Source: Ctena decussata (lineage: Eukaryota > Mollusca > Bivalvia > Lucinida > Lucinidae). From it: 64,000 nucleotides of DNA. The translations under genes were made by a program, and so were the position numbers. The notes beneath the pieces were generated by a model. It saw nothing but the letters and a program-made list of their open reading frames with translations. It did no database searches and was not told where the DNA came from. Below, one piece after another: positions 12,230-23,250 of this stretch (positions within the stretch are counted from its first letter, which is position 1; each line of letters starts with the position of its first letter). Location: NCBI GenBank assembly GCA_963989385.1, contig OZ022509.1, positions 48,314,271-48,378,270 on the forward strand, in the 5' to 3' direction.

Positions 12230-12482
12230 CAGTCGGTAGGGCGTCTGACTAATAAGCCAGAGGTTCTGGGTTCGATACTCAGTCCGGACACTTACTTTCA
12301 TTTCTCCTACTGATTCAAGAAGGAAATGCAGTTGTCAGTTTAATACAGTGTCAGTGCATTTAGTACTGGTTAACCGCTTAGGAGATCTAAGCCTGCCCAG
12401 GTATAGTGTGGTTAGGTTAACTGATCGTCCCGACATGACCATAGCTGTTTACCGTGGACGTTTCAAACAATAACACAACAAA
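12230..12482 (+). mobile_element. SINE family A, 5'-truncated, with target duplication
   Basis: It begins within the tRNA-like head (CAGTCGGTAGGGCG), has B box GGTTCGATACT, then the shared body with CTGCCCAGGTATAGTGTGG and the tail AACAATAACACAACAAA. It is flanked by ACTCTTTATG at 12220-12229 and 12483-12492. The upstream ten or so bases of the A-box region are missing, typical of incomplete reverse transcription. Confidence 0.85.
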
Positions 12483-12492
12483 ACTCTTTATG

Positions 12493-12766
12493 GAAAGAAA
12501 TAGTTAATAGATTAGCAGCCTTTTTCTTTGAGAGAAGTCTCAATTGAGAAGAATGTATCCATCAGAAGGTGTTTGAACAATGTTAGTGCTCGCGGCTGTT
12601 CGATGTACTAGTACCAAGTTGTACACAATTCGTACATATATCGCTCGCGAGCTCTTGCGTTGTTGTATATCAAGATTTACTTTGCGGTGCAAAGAACTTT
12701 TCAAGAATACCTCACATACATGTGCATCAAGCCGACCATTGATTAGAAGCGTGTTAAAACGGGAGT

Positions 12767-12808
<42 letters not shown>

Positions 12809-13404
12809 TAAATTCTCATTTGAAGACCCCATTGCTCTATATGTGATATAAATTCATGAAATAGTTCATCGCAAGGTATTGCTGCAAGGTTCTCACTGCG
12901 TTTTCGTCATTGAAAATGACCGTGATTAGCCAACTTTAAACAAAATGAAAAAAAAAAACTTTCAAATAGGAAGTGTTGGAAAATAATTTGATTCTTTCAG
13001 TATTATAATGTTGAATAAAATGGTAAAGATTCAATGTACATGAGTTGGGCCCAAGTCATTGTCTCGCTTTTGTTTACAACATTCTGCGACCAGTGGCATT
13101 TTCCGGAGTGGTTTATAATTTTTCAAAAAAGCATTTCCCCTTACGTTTTGCCTATTATATGACTCAGTAAGTGCGCATTAACCGACATTTGGTCACCCCC
13201 CCCCCCCCTCCCCCCCAAAAAAAAACAACAGGAAGTTTGAGCTGCTTTTCATTTGAATTGTGTTTTGTGTTTAGATGCTTTTAGCAGTCAAGATTCAAGA
13301 TTAAAGATTCAAGAATTTTTATTTACCGTCGGATTCAGAATAACAAATAACATTAGCTACATGGGCTATTTTCCGACAAACATATGTATAAAAATAACAA
13401 GTAA
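12493..13404. other. Interior of the 9.25-kb element; GA microsatellite and C-rich tract
   Basis: A (GA)n microsatellite spans about 12772-12807, and a poly-C/poly-A tract lies near 13197-13228. Otherwise nothing recognised. Confidence 0.5.
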
Positions 13405-15215
13405 ACAAGAGGGCCATGATGGCCCTGGATCGCTCACCTGAGTATCCTGTGAACTTAACCTCAGAGACATCTATATGACCGACAGAGTTTCACAAAGATT
13501 AAATGGAAAATGAACCCTTTATTGTGTACCTAAGGTTTTTATAAGATTTAACCTAATGACCTAGATTTTGACCCCACATGACCCAGTTTCAACCCTGGTC
13601 TAGATTTTTTGGATATGAACATTCTGACAAAGTTATCAAAACTGTGCCCTCTAGAGTGTACACAATGTTTTTCTAAGGTTTAACCTAGTGACCTACTTTT
13701 TGACCCAACATGACCAAGTTGCACCCTTGGTCCAGATTTGTTGGAAACAAACATTCTGACAAAGTCTCATGAAGATTAGAAAAAAAACTGCGTCTGCTAA
13801 AGCTTTCGCCCTGTTTTTCTAAGAACTGACATAGTGACCTAGTTTTTGACCTGACATGGCCCAGTTTCAAATATGGCATAGATTTCATGAAAATAAACAT
13901 TCTGACTATGTTTCATGTAGATTGGATCATAACTGTGTCCTCTAGAGTGTACACAAGGTTTTTCTAAGATTTGACCTAGTGACCTAGTTTTTGACCCCAC
14001 AAGACCCAGTTTCAATTTTGGCCTAGATTTTATATAAATAAACATTCTGACAAAGTTTCATGAAGATTGGATCATAACTGTGCCCTCTAGAGTGTGCACA
14101 AGGTTTTTCTAAGATTTGACCCAGTGACCTAGTTTTGACCCCACATGACCCAGTTTCACAGATGGTCTAGATTTTATTTAGATAAACATTCTGACAAAGT
14201 TTTATGATGATCGGATCATAACTGTGCCCTCTGTGTCGTTCTAAGATTTATTTCTAGTTTTAGCTCTGACGGCCATTTTGTTCAGCGGAGTGGAACCGTT
14301 TTAGCAATTTTTGTTCAGAGTCATGAGTAAAACATTTCTGTGGATTTTTTTTTTAAATCGAGCCATTGGGTTCAGAGACGATGATGTTTAAAGCTTTTTT
14401 TCTATTTTTAGCTCTGGCGGCCATATTGTTCAGCGGAGCAGAACCGTTTGGGCAACTTTGGTAGAGGGTCTCCTAAGAAACATTTCTGTGAAATTATTTG
14501 AAAATCGGCCCAGCAGTTTTGGAGAAGTCGTTTAAAGGTTTTTCTATTTTTAGCTCTGGCGGCCATATTGTTCAGCGGAGCGGAACCGTTTGAGCAATTT
14601 TGGTAGAGGATCTCCTAAGGAACATTTCTGTGAAATTATTTCAAAATCGGCCATGCAGTTTTGGAGGAGAAGTCGTTTAAAGGTTTTTCTATTTTTAGCT
14701 ATGGCGGCCATATTGTTCAGCGGAGCGGAACCGTTTGAGCAATTTTGGTAGAGGGTCTCCTAAGGAACATTTCTGTGAAATTATTTCAAAATCGGCCCAG
14801 CAGTTTTGGAGGAGAAGTCGTTTAAAGGTTTTTCTATTTTTAGCTCTGGCGGCCATATTGTTCTGCGGAGCGGAACTGTTTGAGCAATTTTGGTAGAGGG
14901 TCTCCTAAGGAACATTTCTGTGAAATTATTTCAAAATCGGCCCAGCAGTTTTGGAGGAGAAGTCGTTTAAAGGTTTTTCTATTTTTAGCTCTGGCGGCCA
15001 TATTGTTAAGCGGAGCGGAACCATTTGAGCAATTTTGGTAGAGAGTCCCCCAAGGAACATTTTTTTGAAATTATTTTAAAATCCGTCCAGCAGTTTTGGA
15101 GAAGAAGTCGTTTAAAGCAAAAGTTGACGCCGAACGCACGACCGGACGACGGACGACGGACAAAGACCAATCACAATACCTCACCTTGAGCACTTCGTGC
15201 TCAGGTGAGCTAAAA
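13405..15215 (+). mobile_element. Helentron-like (HINE) element with two satellite arrays
   Basis: 5' end ACAAGAGGGCCATGATGGCC forms a small hairpin and is followed by GCTCACCTGAG. The 3' end has the nested hairpin GAGCACTTCGTGCTC and then CTCAGGTGAGCTAAAAA, an exact 11-base complement of the 5' arm. Two unrelated arrays lie inside: ~150-bp monomers at about 13500-14240 (GTGCCCTCTAGAGTG) and six ~145-bp monomers at about 14260-15110 (GCTCTGGCGGCCATATTGTT). A GACGGACGACGGAC block lies at about 15145-15160. No coding sequence. Confidence 0.8.
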
Positions 15216-16784
15216 ACAGCTGCAAAAGAAATAGAACGGTTAATAATTTGGTAATTAAAAAAAAATACAATTACATATACAAAACACAATACATATATGT
15301 ATTACATACATATAGTCGTAGTAATAAGGGACACTTTAAAGTCTCCATGGTCCCAACAGTGTTAAAAAAAAGACGTCTAAACACACATCATCATGATCAT
15401 TATGTGGGTTGATGGCATATATTGAGACATATAACGGGTAAAATTACGAGAAACATGTTCTAGGAAAAAATGACAAATTGCTTCATAAATACGATTTTTT
15501 ATTCCGGTCCCCTGTCGAGTGGCGCAATATTAACAAAAGCGGAGGACTGGATCTGGCACAACGCCTACACATTGTGTTTTACCATTTTATTCAAGTTTAT
15601 GATTTCGAAATGTCAATCTAGCTGCGAACTAAAATGACCTAATCATTCTTAAACTATTTTTATGAGGAAGTCGAGGATGTTTTATTCTTTTAAAAGTTGG
15701 CTTTTAACGGTCATTTACAATGATGAAACTGTAGCGAGAAGCTTGAAGCGATAACTCTCATAAATGTTTACCACTGATAGCGTAATGGGGCCTTTATTGC
15801 ACTCGACCTTGGCTTTCTCACATAAAACCTATGGAAGGCTCGAACAGCAACCGGATGAGAGTCCTAGTGAAAGAGTCAGTACTTTCATATACGATATATT
15901 TTTTTCCTATGAAAGTTTACCGTCTTTGACTTACCTAGTACGTCTGGAAGTTGGGTGATGGTAATTGAGCGTATTAACTTATTAATTGGTTGCAGGAGAT
16001 AGGGTAACAGGCCCCATACAGTGAGATTATTAATAAAGTGCCGGTAATAAATTAGTGTCATTAATGTTCTGATACTTCAAAATAAATGATAAAATAAAAA
16101 TTAATAAGCACAGATTTTACTTCTCATTTCGTTCGCTAGAATATTAGGTTTCCAATTTTCAAAGGGTTCAATCACTGTTCGTTCGAATTTAAGTCGATTG
16201 TTGTAACCACTTCAAAGCACTATGTGCAGTAATTCCCTACAGTAATTTCATAATAAAATTGCCGTCTTGATATTTAGAAATGCTTAATAGATGTAAATTG
16301 CATGTATTGTCAAGCATAGACGCATTTGCTCCTTCCAAACATTTCTTTTGTCACAAATAAATAAATAAATAAATAAATGTATTTAAATGAAAAACTAAAA
16401 TAATAGAAATAATATTAAATAAAATCATGTATTCTGAAATGTTATGAAACCTTATTGTACGTTTTATTGAAAACGTCACAGTGCTATGTTTCCTTTAAAG
16501 TTAAAAATTAAAATAACATTTCTTCAAATAAATTAATCTTTAATTATTTTTTATTTATTTTGTAGAAATGCGTTGTTATTTTTTCCAGAGTATAGAGTTA
16601 AATTGGTCATGTTTTGATAAGAACAATAGCAGTGACACAAAATTCAACATTAATATTCCGGTTTATAAAAACTAATATAAGAAAAAAAAATGCGTTATTA
16701 AACGTGGTGAACTTAGGGAAAAAATAACATTATTTTAGAAATCGTTACTCAAGTTATGCAAGAAAAATATTTTAAAATTAAATA
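15216..16784. other. Interior of the 9.25-kb element; AT-rich, unrecognised
   Basis: Strongly AT-rich, with an (AAAT)n microsatellite at about 16354-16378. The open frame at 15764-15958 has no recognisable domain. Confidence 0.4.
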
Positions 16785-16874
16785 TACATTACTGTACATT
16801 ACTGTACATTACTGTACACTACTGGGCATTACTGTACATTACTGGACATTACTGTACACTACTGGGCATTACTG
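16785..16874. repeat. 10-bp tandem repeat forming the right terminal repeat
   Basis: Nine units of GTACATTACT with variants; the reverse complement of the 7655-7754 array. Confidence 0.95.
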
Positions 16875-16889
16875 TTTTTAGGTACACCC

Positions 16890-17240
16890 ATAGTTACGGG
16901 TTGTTGTGGTTATATCAAAAGCTTCCTATGTTGAGGTATTATTAAACGTAACCTGTGACAGTGTAAAAAGTCGTTGCATTAGAGAATGATACTGTTGGTA
17001 ACTGCTAATAGTTAAGGGTTGTTGTGGTTATGTTCAAAGCTTCTTAAGTTGAGGTACGTATTAATATGCGTAACCTGTGACTTTGTAAAAATCATTGCAC
17101 TGGAGAACAATATTCGTGATAACGGCTAATAGTAACAGTTAGTTGCAGTTATACTCAAAGCTTCTGATGATAAGGTATTAATTAAGCATAATCTGTGGCT
17201 TTGTTATACCGATAGCATTACTGGAAGATGGGATCCTGGT
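16890..17240. repeat. ~120-bp satellite array, right block
   Basis: About three monomers in the same orientation as 6961-7638. They resume with ATAGTTACGGGTTGTTGTGG directly after the 9.25-kb insertion. Confidence 0.85.
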
Positions 17241-17264
17241 GATTGCGTAGACTGCCTACGACGT

Positions 17265-18625
17265 AGCCCGTCTGCAACACAGGCATTCGGTACATTGGAA
17301 GTTAGAGGGGGTCAGGACAGAAACATCGACTGATATATATATAAAGACAAGGTTACTAACTCTGCATGGGCCTTTCTAGGGGTTACTGGGTTTCCAGGTC
17401 ATGGCAGGACAAAGCCGATAGATCATATCTAGCTCTTATGTACGAAACAAGCCTTTTCTTTTGGCTTCAAACGGTTCTCGAGTAATTCACCAGACGACCC
17501 CAATTTCACGTTTGCCAGCACGATGTTGGCCATGGAAAGAATGCTTCGTTTCACTACTACACGCGCTCATCCAGGCTCTCTGCCATTAATCTGATATGTG
17601 TACGACGAAAAACAACTGAAACAATTTTCATTTACCAGCTAGACAACCACTAGTTTCTTCCTGGGTGTCGCTAAAGGATTTGTTTATTTTTCGTTTTCTG
17701 TGAGATGCAAATGTCCGCCATGACACCGTTCATCGAAAACAACCGAACATATCCGAATAACAATTCATTTTGTATCCCTTTTTAGATTGGATAATGGAAT
17801 ACAGGACTGGTTCTCGGTTTTCGGGCATTTCTGCGATAGCGGAAAAAACAGCGAAATCTCGCGCCATCTGTCAAAAGCAAAAATAGAGCTCGATGACAAA
17901 CAACGACTTGCGGTTGATTTTACTGTTTCTGTTCACAACTTTTTATTGTTGGGCGAGGCTGGAATGGGAGGAAAATGTCTATTTCAGTTTGTTGTTGTTC
18001 TCAATTTCACCGCGGAAAAAATGTTGGTTACATTGGTTACGGAAATTTTACTGGACAGAATTCTTGGCCAATAGCAATGCCGCTCTCATGTGTCACGTGA
18101 GGGCTCATTCGGATATCAAACGATGTCATGGCGGACGTTTGCATCTGACAGAAAAGGGAAAATAAACAAATCTTGTAGCGACGCCCAGGAAGAAAGTAGT
18201 AGTTGTCTAGCTGGTAAATGAAAATGGTTTTAGTTGTTTTTCGTCGTACACATATCAGATTAATGGAAGAGAGCCTGGATGAGCGCGTGCAGTAGTGAAA
18301 GAAAGCATTCTTTCCTTGGCCAACATCGTGCTGGCAAACGTGAAACTGGGGTCGTCTGGTGAATTACTCGAGAACCGTTTGAAGCCAAAGGAAAAGGCTT
18401 GTTTCGTACATAAGAGCAGTATGTCCAAGAGACATAAGGCAAAAAAGGGATTCATAAAAATGATTGAGTGATCCAAATGAGCTTGTTAAACCCAGTAACC
18501 CCTAGAAAGGCCCATGCAGAGTTAGTAACCTTGTCTTTATATATTTATCAGTCGATGTTTCTGTCCTGACCCCCTCAAACTTCCAATGTACCGAATGCCT
18601 GTGGTCTGCAACACATCACTTCGGC
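17265..18625. mobile_element. Fold-back element with ~480-bp arms around a helicase fragment
   Basis: The left arm (about 17265-17735) and right arm (about 18100-18625) are inverted copies. Examples are ACTCTGCATGGGCCTTTCTA at left against TAGAAAGGCCCATGCAGAGT at right, and CTCGAGTAATTCACCAGACG against CGTCTGGTGAATTACTCGAG. A ~50-bp segment of the left arm (about 17388-17438) differs from the facing right arm and instead matches sequence just outside it (18665-18703, inverted), so one arm has been rearranged. I could not define a target duplication. Confidence 0.75.
17787..18074 (+). pseudogene. Pif1-like helicase N-terminal fragment, damaged
   Basis: A 95-residue open frame between the fold-back arms. 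Residues about 35-55 (LDDKQRLAVDF, then HNFLLLGEAG) resemble the start of a superfamily-1 Pif1-like helicase domain, where a Walker A GEAGTGK(S/T) is expected. Here it reads GEAGMGGKC, with an extra glycine and no Ser/Thr after the lysine, so nucleotide binding is unlikely. TCCCTTTTTAG just upstream looks like a splice acceptor, suggesting a captured exon. The homology is judged by eye and the rest of the frame is unrecognisable. It could be a fortuitous match. Confidence 0.4.
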
Positions 18626-19017
18626 CCTGATTTCAACTAGACGGGAGGTCATATGGGCTCGAATATGATCTATCGGCTTTGTCCTGCCATGACCTGGGAA
18701 CCTTACTTTCTCTTCCTATCATTGTTTCATTCTGATACTGACCGTGTGCCCATGAACCCTTTTTGTCTTTTTCTTTTCCTAGAAGGCGGCGGCTGATGGT
18801 TCAATCATGTAGGCATTCTGTCCTATCCGAGTATATCTTCTATGTATCTCCAGCACTTGGAGTTTAGGATATCCACTCCATATAAGTGCTTCCTTGTTGG
18901 GCTCCACGGCGGGTGAAGAGCACGGGAGATGAATCATTTTAATTATCTTCTCATGCCCCCCCCCCCAACCCCCCAATTTCAAATTCTAGAAACACACCAA
19001 AGACAATATGTCCCCAC
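18626..19017. other. Intergenic, nothing clear
   Basis: 18665-18703 repeats, inverted, a piece of the left arm of the preceding fold-back element. A poly-C tract lies near 18955-18975. No exon supported. Confidence 0.4.
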
Positions 19018-19024
19018 CCCCATG

Positions 19025-19267
19025 GGGGACGTTGGGTGGTGCGATGGTGCTGGGTATAACTTCCAGTGCCGGGGCAACCTACTGAATTGGATAATAGTAG
19101 GGCAAGGGCTTACTGTGCTTGCAGTAGGTGCGGGTGGGGGTTGTTTGGTCATTTTTCTCTCTTCTATCATTTCTCTATTCTTTCTCCCTCTCTTTGGGAG
19201 ACGGCCCGATATAGACAGAAATACTGTCTCAAAGGGCCGTTAAACCCAAAACAACCAACCAACCTAA
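19025..19267 (+). mobile_element. SINE family C, full copy with target duplication
   Basis: It contains GGTGCTGGGTATAACTTCCA, ATAGTAGGGCAAGGGC and the 3' part AAAGGGCCGTTAAACCCAAA, then an (AACC)n tail. It is flanked by CCCCATG (19018-19024 and 19268-19274). It matches the minus-strand copy at 3069-3319. Confidence 0.8.
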
Positions 19268-19356
19268 CCCCATGATGGGGGTGGGGGCATAAGAAATGCA
19301 ACAAAAGCAAGACCTCTTGCTTATGTTATTAAATTGCAACAAAAGCAATAACATTA

Positions 19357-20206
19357 ACAAGAATTCCGCGGAATGCGGTGTCTCGCCTGCTGGCGCTTTG
19401 TCACAAAACAAAGGTAAATCAGCAAAGATGTATGCATGAACCAAGTTTCTTGGCTCTAGCCCTTACAGTTTCTGAGAAAATGACCTAAACGCGAAAACTT
19501 GAAAAAAAATGCAAAGTCAGTCAACCGTAAACTGTTGGTAAAGACTCAATAATGATGATGACTTTGAGCTTTTCTCTTTCAGATGAATGTATGACCCAAG
19601 TTTCATGGCTCTAGCCCTTATAGTTTCTGAGAAAATGACCTAAACGCAAAAACTCGACAAAAAATTGCACAGTCAGTCAACCGTAAAATGTAGGTCAAGA
19701 CTCAGAATTGATGATGGCTTTCAGATCTATTCTTCCAGATGTATGCATGTACCAAGTTTCATGGCTCTAGCCCTTATAGTTCTTGAGAAAATGACTTAAA
19801 CGCAAAAACTCGACAAAAAATTACGAAGTCAGTCAACCGTAAAATATAGGTCAAGACTCAGTATTGATGATAGCTTTGAAATCTCCTCATCCAGATGTAT
19901 GCATGTACCAAGTTTCATGGCTCTAGCTCTTATAGTTTCTGAGAAAATGACCTAAACGCAAAAACTCGACAAAAATTGCAAAGTCAGTCAACCGTAAAAT
20001 ATAGGTCAAGACTCAATATTGATGATGGCTTTGAGATTTACTCTTCCAGATGTATGCATGTACCAAGTTTCATGGCTCTAGCCCTTATAGTTTCTGAGTA
20101 AATGACCTAAACGCAAAAACTCGACAAAAGTTTACGCCGCTGCCGACGCCGCCGACACCGGAAAAGCAATACATATGTCTCGCATCTGCTTCGCAGGCGA
20201 GACAAA
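19357..20206 (+). mobile_element. Helentron-like (HINE) element with ~150-bp satellite
   Basis: 5' ACAAGAATTCCGCGGAATGC, almost the same start as the element ending at 6943, followed by GTCTCGCCTGC. The 3' end GCAGGCGAGAC plus AAAAA is an exact 11-base complement. The interior has about five ~150-bp monomers (ATGTACCAAGTTTCATGGCT), then a GCCGACGCCGCCGACACCGG block at about 20142-20160. The next element starts immediately after it. Confidence 0.8.
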
Positions 20207-20207
20207 A

Positions 20208-21454
20208 ACTAGAAGGTTGTCCAGGGACAACTGGTCGAGCCCGCTGTTTGCTTTAGTGACCTATAAGTGTGTCAAGACTAAGTAACTGCTTCACTCTAGA
20301 AAGAAGCCAAAAAACATCATGCTTAGCCAGCATTTTCTTCTTTTTTTCAAATTTTCACAAAGGAAAATAAGTAGACGTGATGACCCAGACAAGCTCAATT
20401 TATGACTGTTACAATATCTGACCTTCAAGTGTGACCTTGACCTTGGACCTACCCAAACACATATGTCACTTGACACTTCCACTCATCAAGATGAACAATT
20501 GTGCCAAATTATTTTGAAATCCATCCGTAAATTTAGAAGTAATGGCTCGGACAAGCTCAATTTATGACCATTTTATCATTTGACCTTCAAGTGTGACCTT
20601 GACTTTGGACCTACTAGAACAAATGTTCCAAACGGCACTTCCTCTCATCAAGGAGAACAACTGTGTTAAATTATTTTGAAATCCATTTGTAAATGTCGAA
20701 GTTATGGCTCAGACAAGCTCAAATTATGGCCATTTTATCATTTGACCTTCAAGTGCTACCTTGACCTAGGACCTACCGGAACAAATGTTTCAAATGGCAC
20801 TTCTATTCATCAAGGAGAACAATTGTGCGAAATTATTTTGAAATCCATTCGTAAATGCAGTAGTTATGGCTCGGACAAACTCAATTTATGGCCATTTTAT
20901 CATTTGACCTTCAAGTGTGACCTTGACCTTGGACCTACCTGAACAAATGTTTCAAATGGCACTTCTATTCATCAAGGAGAACAATTGTGCCAAATTATTT
21001 TGAAATCCATTCATAAATGTAGAAGTTATGGCTCAGACAAGCTCAATTTATGGCCATTTTAACATCCGACCTTCAAGTGTGACCTTGACCTTGGACCTAC
21101 CTGAACAAATGTTTCAAATGGCACTTCTACTCATCAAAGAGAACAATTGTGCCAAATTATTTTGAAATCCATCCATAAATGTAGAAGTTATGGCTCGGAC
21201 AAGCTCAATTTATGGCTATTTTATCATTTGACCTTCAAGTGTGACCTTGACCTTGGACCTACCTGAACAAATGTTTCAAATGGCACTTCTACTCATCAAG
21301 GAGAACAATTGTGCCAAATTACTTTGAAATCCATCCATAAATGTAGAAGTTATGGCCCGGACAGATCCCGACGGACGCACGCACTCACGGACATACACCG
21401 AACTGACATTGTAACAACTATGTCTCGCTCTCCGCAAGCGGGCTCGACAACTAG
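20208..21454 (+). mobile_element. Helentron-like (HINE) element with 162-bp satellite
   Basis: 5' ACTAGAAGGTTGTCCAGGGA, then GTCGAGCCCGC. The 3' end GCGGGCTCGAC followed by AACTAG is an exact complement. Five to six ~162-bp monomers recur near 20546, 20707, 20869, 21032 and 21194, each with TGACCTTGACCTTGGACCTA. A GACGGACGCACG block lies at about 21369-21380. It directly follows the preceding element's 3' end. Confidence 0.8.
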
Positions 21455-21711
21455 AGAGACCATGAAAATTAGTTCCAGCCATCCGGGGTTAGTTTCTATA
21501 TGAACTGAACTCTAGGGACCATTGAACGAGTTCTAGCCAGGCATGGTAAACTAGCCATCAGGGTTCGAGCCATTGAAGTTCTACTGTATTATGAAAAGCA
21601 GTCCTGAGCAGTGTATACCCAGGTCAAACTGCTCCTAAATTAGCAATCTGACCAGGAATTTGGCCAATTGTTTTTTGTTTTTTTTTGTTTTGTTTTTTAA
21701 ATAAAATAGCT

Positions 21712-22818
21712 ACAACGGGACAGGACTTCAAATTTAATAAAAGCATCGCAAACGACTGCGTGATACCCCCGCACTGCAAACTTTTTTCACACACCGATTT
21801 TTCCAGATTTATTTTTTCTATGTATAACCCCAGGGCAGGGGCAGCCTAACCCCACTGAACACAAATAAAAGTCTTTGTCATGACAGGACACTTCATTACT
21901 CTAAATCACTTGCAATAAGCTTCTGATAAATCACTTACCACTCTCATCAAATACAATTTTAGTGAATTTTACCATGGGGCAGGGGCAGATAACCCATAAA
22001 GGGTCACATTTTAATCACCACAACCTTTTATTACAGGTCTACCTCATTATAACTCCCCTCACTATAACACGGATTTCAATATAACATGGTCATGTCTTGG
22101 CTCCCAAATGGTTATTTTCCTATTGTTCTAATGTAAATAACCTCATTATAACACAGTTTCACTTATAACATGGTCTGTTTCTATGGACCCCAAAGATAAC
22201 TTTATAATGAGGTAGACCTGTACCTCTATCATCAGCTGTAAATTTCAGAAAATCTGTTTCACATGAATTTATACATATTTTATCATCATTTTATGCATTT
22301 ATATAGCCTGGGGGCAGGGGGAGATAACTCCCATGGGGTAAATTTGAGCATCCCTGTAGGCTTTCATCACTCTGATCATTTGCTGTAAGTTTCAGAAAAA
22401 TTGCTTCAAGCTCTGTTTTCATATGGAATTTTTCATGATTTTATACATGTATATAGCCCCAGGGCAGGGGCAGATAACCCAGATGACAAAATTTCTGTGC
22501 TCATACAATGCCTTTGTTGCGTTGCTCATGTTTGTGAAGTTTCATCAAGATACTCCAAGTAGTAAAGGAACTAGAGGCCAGAAACCATTTTTTGTACATT
22601 GACAAGTGCCATAAGTCTGTCAGAAATTATCGAAATTTGCCCATTAACAATCCCAAGCGAGACATTCTTGGTACAAATGCATATGCAAAATCTGAAGAAA
22701 ATCCGTTGATAAATACTTAAGTTATCGAACGGAAACGAAGTGCGGACGGACGGACAGACACACGGACAGCCAGCGTGAAAACATAATATCCCACCACTAA
22801 CGTGTGGCGGGGTATATA
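21712..22818 (+). mobile_element. Probable Helentron-like element, 5' end uncertain
   Basis: A GATACCCCCGCAC arm near 21761 approximately complements GTGTGGCGGGGTATA at 22802-22816. A GCGGACGGACGGACAGAC block lies at about 22743-22760. The interior has ~150-bp degenerate monomers with GGGGCAGGGGCAGATAACCC. The ACAAG-type start is not clear, so the left boundary is a guess. A MITE is nested at 22034-22220. Confidence 0.55.
22034..22220. mobile_element. MITE with TA target duplication
   Basis: TIRs CAGGTCTACCTCATTATAA at both ends, flanked by TA (22032-22033 and 22221-22222). At 187 bp with a TA duplication, it is consistent with a Tc1/mariner-type non-autonomous element. Nested in the satellite of the surrounding element. 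Confidence 0.85.
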
Positions 22819-22821
22819 AAT

Positions 22822-22950
22822 TGAATGGATGACCTGCAACTTTACATCATTTAACAGTATTTCAGTCATATCAGGATGATAGGAGGGTGATAATGGAAGG
22901 CTGTGTGCAATGTTACCCTTAAAGATTGAAATGACCATGGTTAGGGTACA
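22822..22950 (-). mobile_element. SINE family B, 3' fragment
   Basis: It matches the family's 3' part (GAATGGATGACCTGCAAC, AACAGTATTTCAGTCATATC, GGAAGGCTGTGTGCAATG). The tRNA-like head is missing. Confidence 0.65.
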
Positions 22951-23044
22951 GTGATCAAACATGGATTTTCATGCATTAACAATTTCCAGGTCTAAAGAAA
23001 AGTGTTTGAACGATAACTGTGACAATAATAAAGGTAGGGTGGTG

Positions 23045-23250
23045 AAGTTACCTTGCATGATGTGATCTCTCAATATCTCCAACATTGATATCTCAAATTA
23101 ACTTGTATATCAAAGAATATGGTTTGGACAGATACTTTATATTTGTTTACATTTCTGCTCCTATTATCTCAAACTACTAATTTCTGGGACCAGAAAATTA
23201 CCTTGAGATATCAGTAGTTTGTGATGCACTTAGACTTTGAAATATCAAAC
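23045..23250. mobile_element. Fold-back MITE family P5, diverged
   Basis: A palindromic element recognised by ACATTGATATCTCAAATTAA and the central dyad TTTCTGGGACCAGAAAA, followed by CTTGAGATATCAGTAGTTTG. Better-preserved copies are at 39091-39295 and 34075-34640. Confidence 0.65.

Larger units (their letters stand above)
7639..16889. mobile_element. 9.25-kb foldback-like element with 8-bp target duplication
   Basis: Both ends carry the same inverted sequence. The left end begins CGGTGTACCTAAAAC and the right end, reverse complemented, GGGTGTACCTAAAAAC. Each is followed by nine or ten 10-bp units of the type AGTAATGTAC/AGTAATGTCC (7655-7754 and 16785-16874). It is flanked by ATAGTTAC at 7631-7638 and 16890-16897. 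Removing the insert plus one duplicate restores the satellite monomer. No transposase was found inside, so it is non-autonomous or decayed. TIRs of 10-bp repeats recall Drosophila Foldback elements (9-bp duplication); 8-bp duplications are typical of hAT and P elements. Family unassigned. Confidence 0.8.

Noticed and set aside
7639..16889. Polinton/Maverick element
   Set aside because: The size class is possible, but the duplication is 8 bp rather than 6 bp, ends do not begin AG, and no polymerase, integrase or capsid-like frames are present.
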